Positions 1-9,301 of a DNA stretch of 64,000 nucleotides are shown in pieces. Source of the stretch: Bemisia tabaci (Eukaryota; Arthropoda; Insecta; Hemiptera; Aleyrodidae); the NCBI RefSeq assembly GCF_918797505.1, contig NC_092800.1, positions 1,116,001-1,180,000 of the forward strand, in the 5' to 3' direction. Numbering within the stretch: position 1 is the stretch's first letter; each line of letters opens with the position of its first letter. The notes beneath the pieces are model-generated. The model worked only from the letters and a program-made list of their open reading frames with translations, was not told the DNA's origin and did not search any database. A program made the position numbers and the translations under genes.

Positions 1-239
1 CACTCATGTGCCTTGTCTTCTAAGCCCTTTAGTTTTACTTGAAATCGTCATTAATATCTCAATTTTTTTCAAAAACTGCACTTATGCGCCTTGTCTCCGA
101 GCCCTTTAATTTCAAAATTTTTTTCTGGCGCCAGCCAGAATGGGCCGGTAGACCAAGTACAAATTTGAGCATTCTAACACATGCGTCTTTACCAAAATTT
201 CACGTAGAACACGATTTGCTCAAAGAAAATTGACCAAAA

Positions 240-600
240 TAATAACTATTTTTGATTTAAAGATTCAAACTTCCCACTCGTAGAAAACACAGTAAGTAAT
301 TTACTCGATGTAAATCGCACACTAAACGTGTCGATAAGAAAATATACCACCCTCCATCTTGACGCTTTAGCTCAGCTGTAGCAAGCTGTTCACACTTCGA
401 ACAACACAGAGTAAAAAAAACAATGCTCAATTGAGAAGCCAGCCGAAACCGTTGTGGTGTGCACGTAGAGTATTTGGTTTCTTGCGAGTGGGAAATTCAA
501 ATTTTCTGCGACCAATGTAAAATAAAAACGCTAGTTTTTTTTAGTTAAGAGTAGATTTCAGTAGTTTTCGTTGATCGAATCGTGTTGTGCGTGAAATTCT
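240..600. repeat. interspersed repeat, family M copy 1
   Basis: Non-coding. The segment with CGCACACTAA, the stretch near AGCCGAAACCGTTGT, and CGACCAATGTAAAAT recurs in the same order at 26740-27095, so this is one copy of a dispersed repeat of about 360 bp. No open frame is conserved between the two copies. Confidence 0.6.
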
Positions 601-633
601 TATTAAGAATTTTTTTCTCTTTCGGGGCGGTAA

Positions 634-740
634 TCCAGGATTGCGCGAAAGGTCTGAGAAAATGTATTAGGATTACGCGAAAAAGACACAAGGATTGCGC
701 GAATAGAAACCTTAACATCTAAGGAATGCGCGAATTTAAG
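634..740. repeat. iterated AGGATTGCGCGAA motif
   Basis: Four spaced, imperfect copies of a 12-13 base motif (AGGATTGCGCGAA, AGGATTACGCGAA, AGGATTGCGCGAA, AGGAATGCGCGAA) about 30 bp apart. No gene is seen between here and position 1060. Confidence 0.5.
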
Positions 741-1060
741 ATGAAGGTAATATAAGGTAGAAGTTTGGCAAAACAGGAAACAGTTGTAAAATAAACGCAT
801 TTTTATGTAGGTTAGTTTGTTGACAAGTCATCGATGCCGGAGGATCGACATTCTGATGATAAATGAAGTGAAAAGATTGAATAATGGTCATGGGTATAAA
901 GAACTTTCCTAACTTCTCTCTGAAAAAATATTCGATCGGGAGAAACGAGGCAACGTTGAAATGCTCATAACGGCGTCGTAACACAACATGGGCCTTTTAT
1001 GCTCTATTATTCGATGCCGCGCGCGATTATCCTATCGCAAGTTCGAATAATCGCGCCGAA

Positions 1061-1275
1061 CACAGTGCGGCCGGCGTTAAACGTATATTAGCACCTGCAA
1101 GACTCCAGGAATACTTCACGCATTGCGCCAAACAGTGCGGTCGGCGTCAAGCCCATATGAGCGCCTACAAGACTGCGCGAATACTTCTCGCACTGCGCCA
1201 AACGCAGTGCAGTCGGTCAATTGGCGTCAAACTCATATTAGCGCCTACAATACTGTAAGAATTATGTAGGACTGC
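1061..1275. repeat. tandem repeat, about 70-bp unit, three copies
   Basis: Three degenerate units, each running from CAGTGCGGTCGGCGTCAA through CATATTAGCGCCTACAA to CACTGCGCCAAA. The TACTTCACGCATTGCGC core resembles the loop side of the hairpin found at 8014, 29714 and 37138. Positions 1276-1690 show nothing recognisable. Confidence 0.6.
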
Positions 1276-1696
1276 GTGTCGTCATTCTCGACTTTCTGCT
1301 CCAGTTTTTACCATAATTAAAGGGAAAATATGTTTCCTCATCGTAACGATTCAGAAACTCGAATGATGTTTAATTTTTTTTGGGTTACATTAAAAGAAAA
1401 TAGAAAGAACGAAAATATCGCTGCAAAATTTTCGATACCTATATTTGAGATCATTTAGATAAATTCACGGAAACTTTTCAGAGAAACTGAATATAGCTTT
1501 TAAAAACATTTATTAAAAATAAAGCATAAAAGCGGTGTCTAACGTATCAATCAGAGATAAATATACGCTTTCTTTCGGGTGCACTCGTCGGGTTTTGCAT
1601 CCATGAAAATCTCTTAAAAATCTTGAACATGGTTGAGCAACAATTTTTTTCGTGTAGTTTTTTTCCGTGAGTGGCGGCCGCGAGGCTTCCAAAGCC

Positions 1697-1850
1697 TACT
1701 ACCACTATTACTACTACTATTACTTACTACTATTTAATGAGAGCTCTCGCTGGGCCATTTGTGCTGCGAGGGCTAGTTATCCATCGAAAAGAGACATGCC
1801 CGTGAGTGAGGAGGGGCTGAACTATTCTACTACTACTAACTAATCTACTA
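1697..1850. repeat. CTA/TTA simple repeats flanking a short spacer
   Basis: Two CTA-rich microsatellite stretches (about 1697-1735 and 1828-1850) flank a 90-bp spacer. No coding signal. Confidence 0.5.
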
Positions 1851-2240
1851 TTTGTGAGATTTTTAGGAGGTTTTTTCCTAGCGATTGAAGAATAATTTTT
1901 GTTGTAATCTTATTAAACAAAAACAAATAGTTTGAAACTCCTAAAACTACACAGATATATTTTGATGGTGAAACTGCAGGAATGTGCATCTTGGTTTGCG
2001 GCGTTGCAAACTTCCTGTCATATTTTATTTTCTGCATCGAAAACTACTCAACGTCATTTTTTGAAAACTCCAGTGTTTTTTTCCTTCGTGTGAAGAATAT
2101 TATGTGAAAATTTCGAGGCATAATTTATGAGCGGTCTCCTTAAATAAAGAAAAATAGGAGTGGAAATTTTGAAACACTGCAATCGAGATACACATTTTTG
2201 CAGTTTCATTGTCGATATGTGTGCTGTTCTCAAAGATACG
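1850..2240. repeat. family J repeat (degenerate copy)
   Basis: Contains AACTTCCTGTCATATTTTATTTT and TTTTTGCAGTTTCATTGTCGATAT. These are hallmarks of an abundant repeat also seen near 11970, 27110, 34970, 39450, 42720 and 57310. Confidence 0.55.
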
Positions 2241-2254
2241 ACAAAAAGTTTAAC

Positions 2255-2704
2255 TTAAGGTGATTCGACGGTTGCCTTTTTTTTGTGTGAGAGCGACGTA
2301 CGGTATATCGCATCAATTTGTTTCATAATTTTAGCTACTCGTCACTTTTTTCGAATTTTTAGATCATACCTCTGTTGTCATGAGACTAAAGCATTAATGT
2401 ACCAAATATGACAAAGAAATTCAACGTAATAAAGGCAGGGTATTTTCAGGGGGAAAATACCGCATTCGATACTGATACCGAAACTGCACTCGAATACGAT
2501 ATTATTCCTCTAAAAATACCCTACTTTTAATACGTTAAGTTTCTTTGTCAAATTTGGTACATAATTCTTTAGTTTCATGACAAGGGAAATGCCATCTCAA
2601 AATTTGAAAAAATGACAAGTTGCTGAAATCATGGAACGAATTGATGCGATATATCGCACGTCACTCTGACACAAAAAATGGCAACCGTCGAATCACCTTA
2701 AATT
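2255..2704. mobile_element. TTAA-flanked MITE with long inverted repeats
   Basis: Both ends read TTAA-GGTGATTCGACGGTTGCC in inverted orientation (left at 2255, right ending at 2703). The arms stay complementary for roughly 200 bp each, around a short AT-rich centre. A TTAA duplication is the target signature of the piggyBac superfamily. There is no transposase frame, so this is a non-autonomous element. It lies in the intron just upstream of the first visible acid phosphatase exon. Confidence 0.75.
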
Positions 2705-2769
2705 CTCTCTGTCAGGTAGACCACAAATATTCCGTGATTTTACAGTGAGTTTTTCATTTTCCTCTTTAG

Positions 2770-5526
2770 ATCATTCGCGTTTCTAAACACTGTCCCCTCT
2801 TGTCGAAAGAGGAAGCCAACTGGCAAAACGTCACCAAGCTGAAACTGGCTGAGAACCAAGAACTTCTTGCAAACATTTCAAAGGGAACTGGCATTGAAAT
2901 GAAAACAATCTCGGATGTCTACCACATAAATGACAATTTGAAGGTCGTGGTACGTAGAACGAATTTTCCAATTGTGTTTAAAACATATTCTGAAAATACT
3001 GCCGTGCTAAAGGAAAACGCCGAATGAACCTTCAGGTGTTGCCAAATTTCCTTTCAAAAATCGCGAATTTCCAAGTAAATTTATGAATATTTTTCTCCCA
3101 ATTTTTCAGATAATTTATTTCACAATTTTACCTACAGATTCTGAAAATTTAAAGGAAACATATTCATAACTTTCCTAAAAAATGAACATTTCACCAAAGG
3201 AAATTTGGTAACTCTCGAATGTTCCTGCGGCGTTCTCCCTTAGCACGACAGAATAGGCATGCAATCTTTGAATGAAAAAAAAAAAATAAAAAAATAAAGA
3301 TTTATTAAAGGTTATTTTTTCACCAGAATTTCTTCCGTAACTGGAATGAAAAATCGACACCTTGTTTTTGATCCATCCTGTGCCGAGAGTATAGAATTTA
3401 ACGCACAAGGAAACTTAGATGAATTCATAAATTCTTCGTGTACGAGTTTTTAATTTTCACAGGAGGAGGAAGGACTTGCGTTGCCTCAGTGGGCTCACAG
3501 TATTGATCGGGAAAGACTCCGATCACTTGCCAATATCGGAACTTTTAAACACTTTGCAACACCCGCCATGAACAAACTCAAATCAGGTAGCGAAATATTC
3601 TTGACACATACATCAGCTAGCTATACTGCCATACTACGGAAAAACGCCGTATGAACCTTCAGGCGTTGCCGAATTTCCTTTGATAAAACGCGAATTTCCT
3701 GGTAAAATGTATGAATATTCTCCTACAAATTCAGATAATTTTGTTCGCAATTTCACCTTAAGTTCCTGAACATTTCAAGGAGAAATGTTCATAATTTTCC
3801 TCAAAAATGCACATTTTGGAAATTTGGCAACTCTCGAATGATTATACGGTATACTTTCTTAACACGGCAGTATAGCATACATGACATAGTAGTAGTTTAT
3901 TTCGTCATTTCGTCTAAATAATAGTGGGCTATGGCTCCTTTATCTCAGTGTTATACACTTACTCGGGAAGGTATAGCAGTGGCTGAGTGTCTCAACATGT
4001 AATGTTTCTGGCTCTAAATTCCTCATTTCAGATTTTTATTTTCGTGTAAATAACAACTACATAAACTAATAAAAAAAAGCATTGTGTGACCAATGAAAAT
4101 GGAAAGTCGCCACTCGTAACTCGGTTAATTGGACGTATTTCTATCAAACGGAACCATGTGCATTATAACATAAGTCCTGTTATGCACCTATCTTTATGTG
4201 TCTCAGGGCTCATGTCTTAATGCATATAGTTCCGTTTGTCAGAGATACGTCCAATTTTAGCTGTAATCAAAACCATGCACCTATCGAGCAATTTTTCTAG
4301 CTCATGACAATTTGCCATAGTTCACAAACCTAAATGAGTTTGTTGCACCCAAGGGCTACTGCCAAATAAGTGTTCTCTTGACGAGATTCTAAAATCCCAC
4401 AAAGGTCAAGTCGAGCACGTCAAAAAAGTCTGAAATTCACTCCGCATTTCACTTCGCTCGCAATGTGCCTAGTACGCAAAACGCTTTTCCGAGTTCCCGC
4501 GTCTGCGGGCAGTTTTTTCAGTTACCGCAGACCAGGTTAGAAAAGGCGGAGGTATAAGAGAAGAAAAAACTAACCATGAGTAAACAAACGATTTCACTAA
4601 CATTTTCTATTGTATGATTTCCATAGTTTTTAAGAATTTTTTAATTTATCTCTCATTTTTTTCAAAAGCCAAAGCTTGGAATCGATTTAAATCTTGCGCA
4701 AGGAGAGTTTATAACAGTTCCCGAGGTAGTTTAATAAGGCTAGGTCCGAGGAAACCTGACTGCCGATCACCAAGAAAAACTGCCCGCACGTGCGGTACAT
4801 TTAAAAAGAGTGTTATACATTACGCAGATTGCACGCTAAGGAGTAGATTTCAGATTTCTTTGATGTTCCCAACGTGATTTTTGAGGGAATTTACACTTAA
4901 AGAAAGAGTATACAGTTGGTTATATCTTTTGCATGCAACAGACCTATTGTTTCTATATTATCTTTCCGGCAACATATATTGAGAGTTAATTATTTGTTTT
5001 AAGAATGCTAAATGCAAATCACCGAAATTAATTCCGAAACCTTACAAATTGGATGACTTCATATTTCAGGGTCGATTAAGATCTGTTCGGTTAGTACGTT
5101 TTTTAATTGTTTCATTCATGAAGGTGCTTCTTTTTGTTGCTTTTGCAGGTGTCCTCATAAATAAGATCTTAAGGAATATGAATTCAAAAGCAAACACAAG
5201 GGAAAAATTCGAGCGTCAGATGAATTTATACTCTGCACACGATAGTACTATTGGCAATATCTGGCGAGGTCTAAACGTTACCTCAGACATAGAGAGCTTA
5301 TTCCCTTCCTATGGAGCAGCGGTCATGATTGAGCTCCACGAGATCGATGGGAAATATCGAGTGAAAGTAAGTCCCATTTTAATTTTGTTTCAAAATTTTG
5401 AGACGTCAGTTAGACAATGGGATTTGCTGTTAGTCTTTTTCCATATTATGGTATTCATTATCACACTGAAAAAGAATATTCTGGAGCTATTATTTTGACT
5501 TGAAGCGTTGTTTCTCGTCGACAAAG

Positions 5527-5570
<44 letters not shown>

Positions 5571-6939
5571 TATCTAGTTAATTCCATGCGGATGCATCTG
5601 AACATCAGTTGTATTTAGTTGAAAAGACGTCGTTTTGATATCGTTAAGTTTAAGTTGGAAAAACGATAACAAAACAGCGTTTCTTAATTTAAAAAAAAAA
5701 CTTACTTCAAGTTAAATCCCGCACGGATTTGACTAAAAATAAAACTAAATTTCGTCGACGAGAAACGGCGCTTTAAGTAAAGATAATGTCTCAAGAAAAA
5801 AACATTTTCAATGCAGATTTGCTAATAATCGTGCATGGAAGAAGCAGGGGCACCGATCAAGAACGTTTCCAAGTTTATATTTTAAAAATTATTTAAATTG
5901 TTTATTAATCCAAGGAAAATGTGTTTAAAAATCTAGACCGTGCAAATTTCTTCACAAAATCGCAGGGCTACTCAACGTTCAGGATAATTTTTTTTCAATA
6001 CTGAAGAGGAATGAAGGAAAATGGAAAGGGGCACTATTGGTCATGGTATACTTTGCATGGAAAAAACCATATATAAAAAAATGGTAGGTCTGAATCAACA
6101 TAAGATCACACGGGATACCTACTGTCACATCACGTGTGGCTTACTATAATGCAGCAATAATTTGCAAATTTTTTTCTTATTTTTTACTCCTTCAAATATC
6201 CCACAAGGGATAATCCTGCGCTTTAGCCCTGAATCCCTCCGTCCCTACTGATCATCCAGTCCTAGGCAATCGTTGTTTGAGAAAATCAAATTCGGGTCGC
6301 CTGGCCGGGAATCGAACTCGGGACCTCCCGAGCATAGAGCTAGCGCCACAACTACTACACCATAGGAGGCCGAGATTTGCAGATACTTGTCAGTTGAAGA
6401 GCAACCATAAAATCAAATTATCCTCTCCCGGTAATTTAAAAAAAAATTACGTAAAAAAGTGGTTGTTGTTGACCACCTATCAAGCCAAGAGTACATTTAA
6501 TGCAGTATTCAAGCATATTGAGAATTTTCCTAAGAATTGAACTCCTCGTTCATGAGTGAATATTAAAAGCAGAGGGGGAAAAAAAATTAAATTAATCCCA
6601 CCCTGGAGCTACACGAGAAAGCTAATATACGAATTATAATATTAATGATTTTGCACTCGTCTCTTGCTGACTATACTTATCTTATTTTTACCCAATTGCT
6701 TACCCTATCCTCCGTTGCTCAGTCACGTAACTTAAACGTATTTTATCTCATTTCAGATACTTTACAAGAGGAGTCACCTCGATGACGACTTGATAGTGCT
6801 GAAAACTGAGGGCTGCAAGGAGAGTTGGGGCAAGGAAACGGATGCTATGTGCGATCTTGATATTTTCTCATCGGCACTACAACATGTCGTTATCGACAAC
6901 TTCGACAAGGCGTGCGAAATCCCAACAGAGCATATCTGA
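2770..6939 (+). CDS. histidine acid phosphatase (prostatic/lysosomal type), 3' exons
   Basis: Four exons with consistent phases: 2770-2949, 3463-3586, 5149-5366 and 6757-6939 (stop TGA 6937-6939). Each is bounded by AG/GT; the donors are GTACGT, GTAGCG and GTAAGT. The product hydrolyses phosphomonoesters and belongs to the branch-2 histidine phosphatases, normally secreted or lysosomal. Exon 2 encodes LALPQWAHSI (family: LP.W). Exon 3 encodes GVLINKILRNM followed by LYSAHDSTI, which holds the catalytic His-Asp proton-donor pair. The last exon has the C-terminal Cys residues expected of a disulphide-bonded secreted protein. About 200 residues are visible, against about 380-420 for the family. 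The N-terminal exons with the signal peptide and RHGxRxP nucleophile are not found in 1-2769 and must lie left of the window. Introns carry MITEs at 2999-3252, 3626-3870 and 4131-4252. Confidence 0.93.
2999..3252. mobile_element. family A MITE, copy 1
   Basis: Begins CTGCCGTGCTAA..GAAAACGCC after a TA and ends with its inverted form. The interior reads TTGCCAAATTTCC...GGAAATTTGG. It sits 50 bp downstream of an acid phosphatase exon donor, and read-through from that exon would hit a stop inside the element. Confidence 0.8.
3626..3870. mobile_element. family A MITE, copy 2
   Basis: Terminal inverted repeats CTGCC..ACTACGGAAAAACGCC and ..AACACGGCAG lie between TATA on both sides, pointing to a TA target duplication (Tc1/mariner-like). 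Confidence 0.85.
4131..4252. mobile_element. family B palindromic MITE, copy 1
   Basis: An inverted repeat from GGACGTATTTCTATCAAACG to its complement at 4233-4252, with near-complementary arms (ATGTGCATTATAACATAAGT / CATGTCTTAATGCATATAGT). It folds almost end to end. Confidence 0.85.
4498..4796. mobile_element. possible MITE with GCGGGCAGTTTTT ends
   Basis: CCGCGTCTGCGGGCAGTTTTT at about 4498 is matched in inverted form by AAAAACTGCCCGCACGTGCGG near 4774-4796. The interior is unrelated to the other families here. Confidence 0.5.
5529..5567. repeat. poly(T) tract
   Basis: 39 consecutive T in the last acid phosphatase intron. On the minus strand this could be the A-tail of an old retroposon, but no body is recognised. 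Confidence 0.9.
6160..6372 (-). mobile_element. tRNA-derived SINE
   Basis: Read on the minus strand from 6370, the sequence begins GCCTCCTATGG. It carries an A-box-like TGGTGTAGTAGTTG (6349-6362) and a B-box GGTCCCGAGTTCGATTCCC (6307-6325), the internal pol III promoter layout of a tRNA. The ends do not pair into an acceptor stem, so it is not a functional tRNA. An A-rich tail follows toward 6165. The flanks ATTTGCA (left, about 6150) and ATTTGCA (right, about 6374) look like a short target duplication. It lies in the last acid phosphatase intron. Confidence 0.75.
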
Positions 6940-6996
6940 TTTCTACAGTGGATTAACGTAAAATTTTGGTTCTGTGATTGTATCGAAGAGGAAAAT

Positions 6997-7002
6997 AATA
7001 AA
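6997..7002 (+). terminator. polyadenylation signal of the acid phosphatase gene
   Basis: AATAAA 58 bp after the stop codon, at the expected distance for the 3' end of this gene. Confidence 0.75.
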
Positions 7003-7497
7003 GCAAAAAATGGCAGAATATCTATATCAGCTTTGATACAGCTCAAAATTTATTTTCAAACTTTTCATCCATAAACCGATACCCTCATTTGGACCGCGTA
7101 CCAAGCCACATCAGCCATCGCCTACTTTAATTGGGTAACTTAATTTATTACTTGAAAACGGTCGAGCGGATTTTTGTGCAAATTTCAATGAGTTTTCTGC
7201 ATGGTTCGAAGCAAATTTCTCAAAATTCTTAAAGGAATCCGTGCATGCATTCTCTTGTAAAGAAGTAAATTGCCCAGTTAAATTTGGCGATAGCCGACGT
7301 GGCGACTGAAATGAAGAGAAAATTATTGTATTCGGATGTCGAATTAGCCTAGTCTATATCCTTTTCATTTCCGTTGCTGGAATCTAAAATATATTTTCTT
7401 CATCTCATATTTTCTTCGGATAATCATCCGAAGAAAATACACTATTGCATTCTTCCATGATGTCGGACCCGGACCTGAGACTTTGTGAAGAGCACCT
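7003..7497. other. intergenic, no gene seen
   Basis: Unremarkable AT-rich spacer between the convergent acid phosphatase and SLC6 genes. ATTTTCTTCGGATAATCATCC and its inverted form GAAGAAAATACACTA make a small palindrome at 7408-7444; the same ACACTA-terminated stretch recurs at 17459-17485. Confidence 0.5.
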
Positions 7498-8368
7498 GTC
7501 ACGGTTTCAGGACATTCCGTCAACGATTTTTTGTCCGCGCACCTGTTTTGCCCCGTAGTTTACGCCTACGCGGAAAATAAAAGTGTTGAAAGAAACTATA
7601 CAAAAATGAATAAAAATGGAAGAAAAACCAACAAGCACGCAATCATTAGTTTTAACCCGTATGACTATGTACATAGATCTTTTAGAGTTAAATAGTCCGA
7701 TTTCGAGCGTTTGGTTGCGCGGACACCTCGCTGAAACACCGTAAAAGCACAAAATATAAAAGAAAACATTAAAGTGCTTTGGGAATCATTAAATTTGACA
7801 CAGAACCACCGTAATATTTACAAAACACATTTTAAATTTTCCTCAAATACAATTTTTTTTTCATCTATTTAAATGAGGAAAATCCATGCAGAGTGTGCAA
7901 AAATTTCAAAATCATGAACTGAAAAACACCGACTCCGCGATTTTAAATATTACGAGCCATAACACAGAGCGGAGCGGCTGCGGCGGCGTGCTACCGGCGC
8001 AAAACGCGCACTAACGCCTCCAAACCTAAGGGGATACTTTACGCATTGCGCAATGCTTGAAGTATCCCCTTAGGTTTGTAGGCGCCATTGCGCGTTGGGA
8101 GATGGCCCGCCGCCCGCCGCGCCGCAGCGTGCCACGGCGCCTCAAGTAACTATTTCACAACAGTGGTGTTGCACAGTGTCAAACGAAATTGAAGGCGCTC
8201 CAACATTTTAAGATTGATAGGCGTCCTTGGAGAAGACGAAGCTTTCCTCGCAAAATGAACCAAGGCACTATGGCACAAACTTCCCTGCCGAAAAAACGCT
8301 TGAACATAAACTACTAGAAGAACCAGGTATGCGGACAAAAAATCGTTGTCGAAATGTCCTTCAACCCA
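7498..8368 (-). mobile_element. family F element, copy 1 (hairpin-bearing, non-autonomous)
   Basis: The ends are inverted copies of GGACAT..CGTCAACGATTTTTTGTCCG (left at about 7510, right at about 8337-8362). The interior carries, in reverse orientation, the same >500-bp sequence as 29600-30250 and 37000-37690, including the hairpin at 8014-8086. No coding frame is shared between copies. Confidence 0.75.
8014..8086. repeat. 36-bp-arm hairpin, copy 1
   Basis: The arms are CTCCAAACCTAAGGGGATAC and GTATCCCCTTAGGTTTGTAG, around a loop rich in GCATTGCGCAATGC that is itself palindromic. Sister copies are at 29714-29787 and 37138-37211. Confidence 0.9.
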
Positions 8369-8834
8369 GATCACGAGTCGTTTTTTCTTTCTTTCTTTTT
8401 TTTGACTAGTGTAATTTATTTCATCAAAATACGGCGCAAAAACGAATTTTCCACCAAGGAAAAAACAGTTCAATCAAATTAATGGTTGATTTTCATTTTG
8501 CTGTCTATTTTCTTCAGAAATACGGTCGTTCCCGGCTTTCAGATCTGGGAGTTGCGAATTTCCCTTTAACTTTGTTTAAACCACCCGTATACGGGTATAC
8601 TTAATCCGCGACCATAGATGAATTTGGCGCTATGGTTGTTTTTCATGATTTTTGGTCCATAATCGTCATCAAAATATGAAAAAACGATGATAATCCAGCA
8701 AATTTGAGAGCGGTGGCTCCGGCTGGGAGGGGGCGGGAGGGGGCAGGGGGCACTTTTGGAAAATGCTTCACACGGAACAACAAGTCTTCTTCTGACCCAT
8801 TGACTACGTTCCTACAGTCTATAATCGATCCTCA
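8369..8834. other. intergenic spacer, no gene seen
   Basis: No exon with both splice signals or family similarity is seen. A G-rich stretch (GGGAGGGGGCGGGAGGGGGC, about 8727-8746) could form a quadruplex. Confidence 0.5.
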
Positions 8835-8911
8835 TTAAAACTCGATGTACTCATACCTGGCCACATTTTGGAACTGATCCGGAATGTATGGCAAGCCCAT
8901 TGTGGGAGCAC
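8835..8911 (-). CDS. possible alternative last exon of the SLC6 gene
   Basis: On the minus strand a good acceptor (TTTCAG, ends 8912) precedes a 77-nt open stretch. In the phase expected after a codon split 1+2 it reads GAPTMGLPYIPDQFQ..., ending ...YEYIEF and TAA (8835-8837). The content looks like a transporter C-terminal tail, but it needs an upstream exon ending in phase 1, and the exon at 11078-11248 ends in phase 0. Either another exon was missed or this is chance. No AATAAA follows within 130 bp. Confidence 0.3.
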
Positions 8912-9130
8912 CTGAAATGACAACTGTTTTTCGCCATTCCGAAAAGACTATCCGGGAAATCTAGGGTCTCCCCAAAAACGAATTTCCCGAAAAACCGCTG
9001 CATAATGAAGAAAAACTTATGAGGTCATTTCTGTATTCAGGAGCCTAAAACCTTAAAAAAACTATGAATTATTTTCGCATGAAATGTCAGATTAGGTTTA
9101 AAAAGGCTAGGTTAAACTTAAAGTCAATAA

Positions 9131-9136
9131 TTTATT
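9131..9136 (-). terminator. polyadenylation signal of the SLC6 gene
   Basis: AATAAA on the minus strand, about 165 bp after the proposed stop at 9302-9304, supporting that stop as the main 3' end. Confidence 0.6.
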
Positions 9137-9301
9137 ACATTATTATGTAAGTATTCTTTTGAGAGGTATAAAAACAAACATCTTAAACATTAAAAACAAC
9201 AGAACTATCAACAAATAATCTTCATGTGAGGAAAATTGAGGATGTTAAGTGACAAACACAATTCTGTGCAGTTTCTCCTCCAATTATTGGAGCCTTTCTG
9301 T

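Noticed and set aside
1..2769. Upstream acid phosphatase exon with the RHGxRxP motif
   Set aside because: Looked for on the plus strand and not found; the region holds only repeats.
5049..5148. Extension of acid phosphatase exon 3 upstream as one open frame (MDDFIFQG...)
   Set aside because: A strong acceptor TTTTGCAG ends at 5148 and family similarity begins exactly after it.
6290..6372. tRNA gene
   Set aside because: Has A and B boxes, but the ends do not form an acceptor stem and a long A-rich tail follows, so a SINE fits better.
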